From positions 1 through 19,193 of the forward strand of contig OMTC01000016.1 in assembly GCA_900313845.1 (NCBI GenBank): a stretch of 19,193 nt of DNA, read 5' to 3'. Below, one piece after another: positions 1-6,226 of the stretch; positions within the stretch are counted from its first letter, which is position 1; the number at the start of each line of letters is the position of its first letter. The position numbers and the translations under genes are program-made. The notes under the pieces were generated by a model. That model did no database searches and was not told where the DNA came from. It worked only from the letters and a program-made list of their open reading frames with translations. The stretch is from an uncultured Prevotellaceae bacterium (GTDB lineage Bacteria; Bacteroidota; Bacteroidia; Bacteroidales; Bacteroidaceae).

Positions 1-729
1 GAGTTCCGCGACGATGCCAAGGTGATTGACATGGTGCGCGACATAGCCGAAGTGGTCGATATGGGCAACGGGCAACGACTTTCCGTGAGTCAGTTCTTGC
101 AGCATTTCCTCTTCGAACCCGAGCAGCAATACAACTACGTGGGCAAGCTCAGTGGAGGCGAGAAACGCAGACTCTACCTCTGCACGGTGCTGATGAAAGC
201 CCCCAATTTCCTCATCCTCGACGAGCCCACCAACGACCTCGACATCATCACGCTGCAAATCTTGGAGGACTACCTCGCCAAGTTCAAGGGATGCCTCATT
301 GTGGTGAGCCACGACCGCTATTTCATGGACAAAGTGGTGGACCACCTCCTCGTGTTCGAAGGCGATGGACGAGTGAAGGACTTCCCTGGCAACTACCGCG
401 AATACCGTGCCAAGAAGGAGGAAGAGGAAGCCATGCGGAAGGCATCGAAAACCAATGCACCCACTTCCTCTGCGTCCGACACAAAGAACATGAACCGCGA
501 CGGCACGCAGCGCAAGCGCAAGATGAGCTACAAGGAGAAGAAGGAATTCGAGCAACTCGAGAAGGACCTCGCCATGCTGGAGGCGGAAAAGCGAAGCATC
601 GAGGAAGGACTAAGCAGCGGCAAACTTTCCGTGGAGCAAATCACGCAGATGTCGAAACGGCTTCCCATCCTCCAAGACGAGCTCGACGAGAAGGAAATGC
701 GTTGGCTGGAACTGAGCGAGATGGAATAA
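1..729 (+). CDS. ABC-F family ATPase, Uup type (5' end outside window)
   Basis: C-terminal part of a duplicated-ATPase ABC-F protein. These are soluble proteins without membrane domains that act at the ribosome. The open frame runs in from base 1, so the start lies upstream. Visible are the second-domain signature LSGGE (148-162), a Walker B segment LILDEPTNDLD (about 211-243) with the catalytic Glu, and the H-loop SHDR (about 307-318). A charged linker follows, then a Lys/Glu-rich helical tail of about 70 residues (from MSYKEKKEFEQ to the end) that fits the C-terminal coiled coil of Uup-like members. GC content is near 56% in sampled lines, well above purB (about 40%). engB follows after 49 nt on the same strand with no promoter seen between them, so co-transcription is likely. 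The exact ABC-F subfamily cannot be fixed without the N-terminal half. Confidence 0.95.
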   Translation, partial: EFRDDAKVIDMVRDIAEVVDMGNGQRLSVSQFLQHFLFEPEQQYNYVGKLSGGEKRRLYLCTVLMKAPNFLILDEPTNDLDIITLQILEDYLAKFKGCLIVVSHDRYFMDKVVDHLLVFEGDGRVKDFPGNYREYRAKKEEEEAMRKASKTNAPTSSASDTKNMNRDGTQRKRKMSYKEKKEFEQLEKDLAMLEAEKRSIEEGLSSGKLSVEQITQMSKRLPILQDELDEKEMRWLELSEME

Positions 730-778
730 AACCGAAGTACTTCCCCACCCTTAACAAAGAAAATCCAAAGAAACAGAT

Positions 779-1375
779 ATGATTATCAATTCAGCAGAAT
801 TCCAATGCAGCAGCCCGAGAGCTGACATGTGTCCTCAGACAGACCTTCCTGAATATGCTTTCATCGGGAGGTCGAACGTGGGCAAGTCGAGCCTTATCAA
901 TATGCTGACAGGCAGAAACAAATTGGCAATGACGTCCTCCACTCCAGGCAAAACCATGCTGGTGAACCACTTTATTATAAATAAGGAGTGGTACCTCGTC
1001 GATTTGCCAGGCTACGGATTTGCACAGAGAGGCAAGCGCGAGATGGACAAGCTGTGGAACCTCATCAGCCACTATGTGCTCGAAAGGGAACAACTCACCT
1101 GCCTCTTCGTCCTCATCGACATACGCCACGAACCCCAGCAGAAAGACCTCGATTTCTTCCAGTTCCTTGGAGAGAACGGAGTGCCTTTTGCCATCATCTT
1201 CACGAAGGCAGACAAGATTTCGAAGCAGAAAATCCAAAGCTCGGTGAAGGCATACCTGAATGTGCTGGGCGAGATGTGGGAAGAACTGCCTCCGCATTTC
1301 ATCACCAGTGCCACATCGAAAATGGGCAAGGACGATGTGCTGAACTACATCGATGAAATCAACAAGAACTTGTGA
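779..1375 (+). CDS. engB: Ribosome biogenesis GTP-binding protein EngB/YsxC (YihA)
   Basis: A 198-residue GTPase of the TrmE-Era-EngA-EngB-Septin group, which assists large ribosomal subunit assembly. All G motifs are present: G1 GRSNVGKS (residues 30-37), G2 TPGKT (55-59), G3 DLPG (75-78), G4 TKAD (142-145) and G5 TSATS (176-180). GRSNVGKSSL and DLPGYGFA are hallmarks of the EngB subfamily. Length and single-domain layout are normal for the family. The ATG at 779 is used because G1 then lies about 30 residues in, as usual. The gene sits 49 nt behind the ABC-F gene and shares its high GC. No clear terminator is seen behind it; the rho promoter begins 80 nt downstream. Confidence 0.97.
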   Translation: MIINSAEFQCSSPRADMCPQTDLPEYAFIGRSNVGKSSLINMLTGRNKLAMTSSTPGKTMLVNHFIINKEWYLVDLPGYGFAQRGKREMDKLWNLISHYVLEREQLTCLFVLIDIRHEPQQKDLDFFQFLGENGVPFAIIFTKADKISKQKIQSSVKAYLNVLGEMWEELPPHFITSATSKMGKDDVLNYIDEINKNL

Positions 1376-1454
1376 AAGTCCTCTCCATCGCCCTCAAAAA
1401 CCCTGTCCAAACAATTCTTCAGATAAAAAAATATCGCATTTTCCGCTCTATCCC

Positions 1455-1485
1455 TTGGTAGTTTCACGGGAAAAGCGTAATTTTG
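1455..1485 (+). promoter_or_regulatory. Bacteroidota-type promoter for rho
   Basis: TTG at 1455-1457, a 20-nt gap, then TAATTTTG at 1478-1485. This fits the Bacteroidota primary sigma consensus (-33 TTTG, -7 TAnnTTTG). Initiation would fall near 1492, giving rho a leader of about 370 nt. Confidence 0.7.
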
Positions 1486-1491
1486 CATTGT

Positions 1492-1861
1492 TTTTAGAGA
1501 AAATTCTTTTGGGAAGAATTCTTCAGGCATTCCCAAAGCCCCAATTTACCCATTTCAAAAACTTCGTTTTTATAGTTTATTGAATCCTGTGCGAGCATCC
1601 TTTTCGAGGGATTGAAAAGCGTTATTTGAAGTGAGAGATTTGCTCACAGAAAATATTCAAACGAAGATGGGGATAACAAAGCAAGTACCACAGTTTACAT
1701 ATTCATCTATTTTCAACAAAAACAATCAGACGAAAAGATTCATCGATGAGGAATTGAACCGCCGTGCTATGTGCATGTAGTGCACGTCAGCCGCATCATG
1801 TGGGTTCAGCGTGATGATTACTATCTAATGTATCCCTTAGAATCAATACACATTCAATTAT
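1492..1861 (+). promoter_or_regulatory. Long structured 5' leader of rho
   Basis: No gene of normal size fits in this space between engB and rho. Several hairpins can be read. AATTCTT/AAGAATT pairs 1502-1508 with 1514-1520. CTTTTC/GAAAAG pairs 1600-1605 with 1614-1619. GTGAG/CTCAC pairs 1631-1635 with 1643-1647. A 10-nt palindrome TCATCGATGA lies at 1740-1749. At 1754-1809 there is a three-way-junction-like fold: outer helix TTGAACC/GGTTCAG, with inner hairpins CGTGC/GCACG (1763-1767 with 1782-1786) and CCGCA/TGTGG (1791-1795 with 1799-1803). The outermost pair of the last hairpin competes with the outer helix. rho is autoregulated through its leader in Escherichia coli; the same role here is inference. 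I do not recognise a named Rfam family. Confidence 0.45.
1667..1780 (+). CDS. Possible 37-codon upstream ORF (leader peptide) in the rho leader
   Basis: An ATG at 1667 opens a 37-codon frame ending in TAG at 1778-1780, wholly inside the rho leader. The peptide starts MGITKQVPQF and ends RFIDEELNRRAMCM. It is polar, with no membrane segment and no run of a regulatory amino acid. Its stop lies within the first inner hairpin of the 1754-1809 fold, so a translating ribosome would melt the outer helix. E. coli rho also has a short leader ORF (rhoL), which makes the idea worth a check. A frame of this length can arise by chance in a 370-nt leader, and no convincing ribosome binding site is seen. 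Confidence 0.22.
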   Translation: MGITKQVPQFTYSSIFNKNNQTKRFIDEELNRRAMCM

Positions 1862-3892
1862 ATGCAACAATACAACAAAGAACAACTTACAGGCAAGACA
1901 CTTGATGAATTGCGCGAAATTGCTGATGAATACAAAATCAACAGCAACGGCTTGGGCGAGCGAGACTTGGTGTACGAAATTCTGGAGGAGCAGGCAAAAG
2001 CTGCCGCAGAGAAAACTACCACCCAATCCACGGCTTCGAGAAAGCGCACCCGAATCCAGAAAGTGGATCGCGTTTACACAGCCAACCAAGAGAAGGCAAA
2101 GAAGGTGGACAAGACCGTGATGAGAAGCGTGGACAGTTCACTGTTTGGCTCTCTTTCCGACGAGGAAAAGGCATTGATGAGCCAAGCGCAAGAGAGCGAA
2201 AAGGCTGCCGCTGCTCAAGAAAGCAATGAGGAAAAAGCCGAGGAAACAGTTGCCGAGGCCCCTAAGAAAAGAGGCAGAAAGCCTGGACAGAAAAGCAAGA
2301 AAACACTGGAAAAAGAGGCTGAGCTGGCAAGCAAGAGCGATGCGCAGGAAGCTCAACTCAATTTCATAGAAGAAGATAACAACAAGGATAACAACGAAGC
2401 AGAGTCGGATTTCATCATTCAGGAAATGTCGAGCATGGATGGAACGGCATCTGCAAGCAGCACAGCAAATGGCATGGAGTATGCAAGCAATGTGCAACCC
2501 GCAAGAATAGAGCCAAGTGCTGATGCTGAGAATTACCAAGAAAACGACATGAACAACAAGATTGGAGACACGAGCAACATGCTCTCAAACTACGACAACG
2601 AAGAATCCGATTTCATTATTTTGGAAGACATTCCAGCAGAAGAAGTGGTGACAGGACGTAGTCCGATGGAATTCTTCAAGAACTACAACAATCTGAACCC
2701 TACTGTCAACACGACTCGCACAGAGGCACCAGTGACTCCGGTTGTGGAAGTGCCTAAGCAGAAAGCGTACGACTTCAGCAATATCATCACCATCACAGGT
2801 GTGCTCGAAATCATCGACAACTATGGATTCCTTCGCTCTTCAGACTACAACTATCTGGCTTCGCCCGACGACGTGTATGTGAACCAGGCTCAAGTGAAGC
2901 ACTACGGACTGAAGACAGGAGATGTGATAGAAGGCACGGTGCGTCCTCCAAAGGATGGAGAGAAATTCTTCGTGCTGGTGAACATCTTGAAGATAAACGG
3001 ATGCGACCCTTCAGTGGTACGCGACCGAGTATCTTTCGAATTCCTCACCCCACTCTTCCCTAACGAGAAATTCAAACTATGCCGTGGCGACGGAAAGGAT
3101 AGTCAGTCCTCGCGCATCGTGGACCTCTTCTCGCCTATTGGAAAAGGACAGCGTGCTCTCATCGTGGCACAGCCAAAGACGGGTAAGACGCTCCTCATGA
3201 AGGACATTGCCAACTCCATCGCAAGAAACCACCCAGAGGCTTACCTCATCATGCTGCTCATCGACGAGCGTCCTGAGGAAGTAACAGATATGGCTCGCAC
3301 CGTGAATGCGGAAGTGATTGCTTCCACTTTCGATGCTCCAGCAGAAAACCACGTGAAGATTGCAGGACTCGTGCTCGAGAAGGCAAAGCGCATGGTGGAA
3401 TGCGGACACGACGTGGTGATTTTCCTCGACTCCATCACTCGACTTGCTCGTGCTTACAACACGGTGAGCCCTGCATCGGGTAAGGTGCTTTCGGGTGGTG
3501 TGGATGCCAACGCACTCCAGAAGCCTAAGCGTTTCTTCGGAGCAGCACGTAACATTGAAGGTGGTGGTTCCCTCACCATCGTTGCTACGGCACTCATCGA
3601 CACAGGCTCGAAGATGGATGAAGTGATTTTCGAGGAATTCAAGGGTACAGGAAACATGGAGTTGCAGCTCGACCGCACACTCTCCAACAAGCGTGTGTTC
3701 CCTGCTGTCAATCTCATTGCTTCTTCTACACGTCGCGACGAATTGCTGCAAGACCAGACAACTCTCAACCGCATGTGGATTCTCCGCAAGCATATTTCAG
3801 ACATGACTTCCATGGAGGCAATGGACCTCATGAAGCGCTATATGGACAACACCATCAGCAACGAGGAATTGCTCCTAAGTATGAATGGATAA
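1862..3892 (+). CDS. rho: Transcription termination factor Rho with long disordered insert
   Basis: Hexameric RNA-dependent ATPase that ends transcription at Rho-dependent terminators. At 676 residues it is about 250 longer than E. coli Rho (419). Residues 1-48 form the Rho N-terminal helical domain (LTGKTLDELREIA). Residues about 50-300 are low-complexity insert: Lys/Arg-rich, then Glu/Ala-rich, then Asn/Asp/Ser-rich, with an AT-hook-like KKRGRKPGQKSKK (135-147) and two copies of ESDFII (181-186 and 248-253). The RNA-binding cold-shock fold starts near 302 (YGFLRSSDYNYLASPDDVYV, 321-340). The ATPase core has P-loop PKTGKT (438-443), Walker B VVIFLDS (518-524), Q-loop SGGVDANAL (544-552) and the arginine-finger region around DRTLSNKRVFPA (604-615). 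The ATG at 1862 precedes the N-terminal domain directly. A comparable Rho insert in Bacteroides thetaiotaomicron is reported to drive phase separation. Confidence 0.98.
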   Translation: MQQYNKEQLTGKTLDELREIADEYKINSNGLGERDLVYEILEEQAKAAAEKTTTQSTASRKRTRIQKVDRVYTANQEKAKKVDKTVMRSVDSSLFGSLSDEEKALMSQAQESEKAAAAQESNEEKAEETVAEAPKKRGRKPGQKSKKTLEKEAELASKSDAQEAQLNFIEEDNNKDNNEAESDFIIQEMSSMDGTASASSTANGMEYASNVQPARIEPSADAENYQENDMNNKIGDTSNMLSNYDNEESDFIILEDIPAEEVVTGRSPMEFFKNYNNLNPTVNTTRTEAPVTPVVEVPKQKAYDFSNIITITGVLEIIDNYGFLRSSDYNYLASPDDVYVNQAQVKHYGLKTGDVIEGTVRPPKDGEKFFVLVNILKINGCDPSVVRDRVSFEFLTPLFPNEKFKLCRGDGKDSQSSRIVDLFSPIGKGQRALIVAQPKTGKTLLMKDIANSIARNHPEAYLIMLLIDERPEEVTDMARTVNAEVIASTFDAPAENHVKIAGLVLEKAKRMVECGHDVVIFLDSITRLARAYNTVSPASGKVLSGGVDANALQKPKRFFGAARNIEGGGSLTIVATALIDTGSKMDEVIFEEFKGTGNMELQLDRTLSNKRVFPAVNLIASSTRRDELLQDQTTLNRMWILRKHISDMTSMEAMDLMKRYMDNTISNEELLLSMNG

Positions 3893-3935
3893 TTGCTGCG
3901 TAGCGTGAACAGATAAAAACCAATCAACAAAAAAT

Positions 3936-3965
3936 AGAGCGGTGCATCAGCTGGTGCATCGCTCT
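3936..3965 (+). terminator. Hairpin terminator-like structure behind rho
   Basis: AGAGCGGTGCAT (3936-3947) pairs with GTGCATCGCTCT (3954-3965) over about 11-12 bp with G-U pairs and a 6-nt loop. It is followed by TATTATGTTT, a weak U-tract, and preceded by an A-rich stretch. Its place between convergent genes fits a terminator for rho, possibly working in both directions. Confidence 0.6.
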
Positions 3966-4001
3966 TATTATGTTTAGAAGAACTTTTCAATCTTCATTCT
4001 A

Positions 4002-4042
4002 CTCCCCTCGCCCTTTGGAGAGGGGTTGGGGGTGAGGCTTTT
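4002..4042. repeat. GC-rich interspersed-type intergenic element
   Basis: A C-rich then G-rich block with a short hairpin: CCCCTC (4004-4009) pairs with GAGGGG (4020-4025). GGGTTGGGGGTGAGGC follows, then T5. On the minus strand it reads AAAAAGCCTCACCCCCAACC and onward, directly behind the lipoprotein stop codon. From memory, near-identical strings recur between genes in many Bacteroidota genomes. The window has only this copy, so its repeat status rests on that recall. Confidence 0.45.
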
Positions 4043-4765
4043 TCATTTTTCACTCTTCAAGGCTCCTTCCTCATCGCATTTTCTCATGTAGTCTTTCACA
4101 TCCTTGTTATTCTTGAAGGACTCGGGAGCTTCGAAGTAGATTTCATCAATCTGAGGAGTGGTGGTAGGATGTCCGAAAATGTTGAAAGCCTGATTGCAAA
4201 GCTGTATAAACCATGTGGTGCCTAACACATTGTCGTAATTGTCCTTGATGAATTGTGTTTCCAATTTGTCCTGAGCATGCCCATATTCCATTTCAGCAGC
4301 CGACAATTCATCGATAATCTCATCTTGCGTGTATCCATCAATATACATCTGGCTCTCTCGCTTAGGCAATTCGGCACGAAGCATTGCCAAGGAATCGCGA
4401 GATGTGAGGAAACGGTATAGCTTGTCGTTGAGCGGCGTGCCAGCAATTTTGATTTGGGAATTGGCAATGTCAATCTTCACTTCTCCTTCTTCAAGGACAA
4501 TAGGGATGAAATTGTTCTCACCCATGAAGATATTGACGTAAAGCGGAGAATCGAGTTGACCCGACATGTGGAATTGCCCATGAAGCACCTCGCATGAATC
4601 AAGCACCTTATACACATTATTGTCTAAAGTCTTGATATAAGCCATTTGTCCATCAAGTATTGTATCAGCCGAAGTGCCCCTAACGGAATATTGGTTGGCA
4701 CAGGCAGTGAGCAAGCAAGACAACGAAACAATGGAGTATAATAAACTTTTCATTTCTTTCCACAT
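4043..4765 (-). CDS. DUF4369-type lipoprotein
   Basis: A 240-residue predicted lipoprotein. A short charged start and hydrophobic segment end in a lipobox (LLTAC, Cys near residue 22), so it is probably secreted and lipid-anchored. The region after the Cys (YSVRGTSADTILDGQMAYI, then the YKVLDSCEVLHGQFHMSG segment and VLEEGEVKIDIA) matches DUF4369, a beta-rich domain that in Bacteroidota often precedes a thioredoxin domain. No thioredoxin CxxC follows; the C-terminal half is a charged, mostly helical region. The start is uncertain: the Met five codons in (4751-4753) gives a more usual signal peptide (MKSLLYSIVSL) and a more normal 5' leader given the promoter at 4781-4810. The gene is monocistronic and convergent with rho. 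Its function is unknown. Confidence 0.85.
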   Translation of the reverse strand: MWKEMKSLLYSIVSLSCLLTACANQYSVRGTSADTILDGQMAYIKTLDNNVYKVLDSCEVLHGQFHMSGQLDSPLYVNIFMGENNFIPIVLEEGEVKIDIANSQIKIAGTPLNDKLYRFLTSRDSLAMLRAELPKRESQMYIDGYTQDEIIDELSAAEMEYGHAQDKLETQFIKDNYDNVLGTTWFIQLCNQAFNIFGHPTTTPQIDEIYFEAPESFKNNKDVKDYMRKCDEEGALKSEK

Positions 4766-4780
4766 TATTTAATCATGTCG

Positions 4781-4810
4781 CAAAAGTACGATTTCCACTC
4801 CAACCCACAA
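4781..4810 (-). promoter_or_regulatory. Promoter for the DUF4369 lipoprotein gene
   Basis: Read on the minus strand: TTG (complement of CAA at 4808-4810), a 19-nt gap, then TACTTTTG (complement of CAAAAGTA at 4781-4788), an exact TAnnTTTG. Initiation would be near 4774, only about 9 nt before the upstream ATG and about 21 nt before the Met-5 ATG, which favours the latter as start. Confidence 0.7.
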
Positions 4811-4902
4811 AACTATTTATATTTTCTTAAACATTTTGGAGAGTAATTTTAGCATTATGCAACACTTCCAACAAAAAAACATGAAAAAATAGGAATAAAT
4901 AC

Positions 4903-4932
4903 TTGATATGTCAAAAAAACTGCGTACATTTG
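4903..4932 (+). promoter_or_regulatory. Promoter for tRNA-Val
   Basis: TTG at 4903-4905, a 19-nt gap and TACATTTG at 4925-4932 match the Bacteroidota promoter. Initiation near 4939 leaves about 10 nt before the mature tRNA 5' end. Confidence 0.75.
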
Positions 4933-4948
4933 CAAAGCTAAATAATTA

Positions 4949-5023
4949 GGGCGTTTAGCTCAGCTGGTTCAGAGCATCTGCCTTACAAGCAGAGGGTCGG
5001 CGGTTCGAATCCGTCAACGCCCA
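4949..5023 (+). tRNA. tRNA-Val (anticodon TAC)
   Basis: Complete cloverleaf. Acceptor stem GGGCGTT (4949-4955) pairs with AACGCCC (5016-5022), with discriminator A at 5023. The D-arm carries AGCTCAGCTGG. The anticodon stem is TCTGC/GCAGA (4977-4981 with 4989-4993) around loop CTTACAA with anticodon TAC at 4984-4986. The T-arm carries GGTTCGAATCC. CCA is not encoded; CAC follows the discriminator. This isoacceptor reads GUA and, by wobble, other Val codons. Confidence 0.96.
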
Positions 5024-5039
5024 CACTCAACTTCAGCGC

Positions 5040-5082
5040 AGGATTGAGACTCTCGACGTAGTTTCAGTCCTTTTTCATTTTT
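5040..5082 (+). terminator. Intrinsic terminator of tRNA-Val
   Basis: AGGATTGAGACT (5040-5051) pairs with AGTTTCAGTCCT (5060-5071) over 12 bp including two G-U pairs. The loop is 8 nt, and TTTTCATTTTT follows. It ends the tRNA transcript 70 nt before the ftsB-like gene. Confidence 0.85.
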
Positions 5083-5152
5083 CGATAAGAATCCACTCCA
5101 CACACGACAACAAGACCCAATTCACACACAAAGACAAATTCAGAAGAAACCT

Positions 5153-5458
5153 ATGAATCAAGCAGTGAAAAATTTCTATTCCAAATTCAAATATTCCATC
5201 AAGTACATGGTAGCCTTGGGTATTTTCATTGCCATGATAGGCTTCGTGGGTGAGCATTGCCTTCGTGAACGCTACAAGAGAAAAGTGGAAATCACGGAAC
5301 TGCAAATGAAAATCAAAGAGCAAAGACAAAAGTTCAATAAGGACAACAAGGAATTGGAACGACTGAAGAAAGATCCGGAAGCCGTGAGAAAAGTGGCTCG
5401 CGAAAAATACTTCATGAAAACTTCCAACGAGGATGTCTTTATCATTGAGGATGAGTGA
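5153..5458 (+). CDS. FtsB/DivIC-family septum formation initiator
   Basis: A 101-residue bitopic membrane protein of the FtsB/DivIC family, which in other bacteria joins FtsL and FtsQ/DivIB at the division site. It has a short basic cytoplasmic start (residues 1-18) and one membrane segment (about 19-35, VALGIFIAMIGFVG). A Lys/Glu/Gln-rich coiled coil follows (about 38-75). It ends with the family C-terminal signature DPEAVRKVAREKYFMKTSNE. Length is typical. No TAnnTTTG promoter is seen in the 70 nt between the tRNA terminator and the ATG, so the source of its transcript is unclear. The membrane protein gene follows 64 nt later on the same strand. Confidence 0.92.
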   Translation: MNQAVKNFYSKFKYSIKYMVALGIFIAMIGFVGEHCLRERYKRKVEITELQMKIKEQRQKFNKDNKELERLKKDPEAVRKVAREKYFMKTSNEDVFIIEDE

Positions 5459-5522
5459 TGGTGTGTGCTATGAGCATTGCCAGCATACTGTTATATCCAA
5501 ATTCATTTTGAATTGAAGAATC

Positions 5523-5957
5523 ATGAGTAAGGAGAACGAAACCAAGAACAAAGGGTTGCTTTGGGCAGCACAAGTGGGCGAAATCATCGTGCTGATAGGT
5601 ACTGCCATGTGGCTATTTCTTCCACAATGGGCAGGATGGTGCTTTGCCGTAGGAGCAGTGCTTTTTGCTGTGGGGCGAATTTGTGGGGAACAAGGAGATT
5701 ATGCCATTTCAACCAACAAGAATATAGACTTCAATTTGCGCCGATTGTATCGTCAACGCATGTTTGGTACGATAGTACTTCTTCTGGCTGCCGTCCTCAT
5801 CAACACTCCGAATGGATTCTATTCATTTTTCGGCTTGACTCGCCCTGTTTTCTACCGCACTTCCTTGTGGCTTATGCCTTTCTCCATCTTTGTTGTTTTC
5901 GAACTTTACACTGCATTTCGCATACCTTCAGTGGAGAAGAAACTTAAAAAGTCATAA
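5523..5957 (+). CDS. Four-helix integral membrane protein, function unknown
   Basis: A 144-residue hydrophobic protein with about four membrane segments: near residues 16-34 (VGEIIVLIGTAMWLFLP), 37-52 (AGWCFAVGAVLFAVGR), 81-100 (MFGTIVLLLAAVLI) and 112-131 (TSLWLMPFSIFVVFELYTAF). Between helices 2 and 3 lies a hydrophilic loop (EQGDYAISTNKNIDFNLRRLYRQR is split here across residues 56-79), and the C-terminal tail is basic. No catalytic motif or named domain is recognised. It lies between the FtsB-like gene and purB on the same strand. A role near the cell envelope is only a guess from that position. Confidence 0.75.
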   Translation: MSKENETKNKGLLWAAQVGEIIVLIGTAMWLFLPQWAGWCFAVGAVLFAVGRICGEQGDYAISTNKNIDFNLRRLYRQRMFGTIVLLLAAVLINTPNGFYSFFGLTRPVFYRTSLWLMPFSIFVVFELYTAFRIPSVEKKLKKS

Positions 5958-6226
5958 AAAGAATCGCTTTTGGGATGATTTTTGTCGGAAGACACCAAGA
6001 ATTCCCGAAAAAAGAGTTATTTTTGCAAAGAATAGAAAGAAGAACTACCGTTAGAAGGAGTTTCGACAATATTTCACAACCTACATATAAAAGAATTTAA
6101 GAAGATAACAGCATCCAATTAGTGTAGAATAGCAAGAACTAAAATCTCTCCAGTGATGGAGGAAAAAGAGGTGACTTTTTGGATGAATACATTATTTCAC
6201 TTATTCTATATCAAAAGATTAAGAAA
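5958..6226 (+). promoter_or_regulatory. purB upstream region with possible -7 element and GNRA hairpin
   Basis: TATTTTTG at 6018-6025 matches TAnnTTTG, but no TTG sits 19-22 nt upstream, so the promoter call is weak. At 6047-6062, TCTCCA pairs with TGGAGG around a GTGA (GNRA) tetraloop, with one G-U pair. Just behind the previous stop, AAAAAGAATC (5956-5965) and GATGATTTTT (5974-5983) form a poor hairpin ending in T5. No known riboswitch is recognised. Confidence 0.3.

Noticed and set aside
1353..1583. 76-codon and 63-codon frames at the engB-rho boundary on both strands
   Set aside because: They overlap the engB end and the rho promoter, have no domain and biased composition typical of non-coding AT-rich DNA.
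1745..1830. tRNA on the minus strand in the rho leader, suggested by a GGTTCAATTCC T-loop-like string
   Set aside because: The flanking five bases do not pair as a T-stem, and no acceptor stem or anticodon arm can be built.
3077..3793. 238-codon open frame on the minus strand opposite rho
   Set aside because: It covers the Rho ATPase core, has no recognisable family and no promoter.
6179..6226. Upstream start for purB (16 extra codons)
   Set aside because: The extra residues do not resemble PurB, whereas MKLDALTAVSPIDGRYR is the normal N-terminus.
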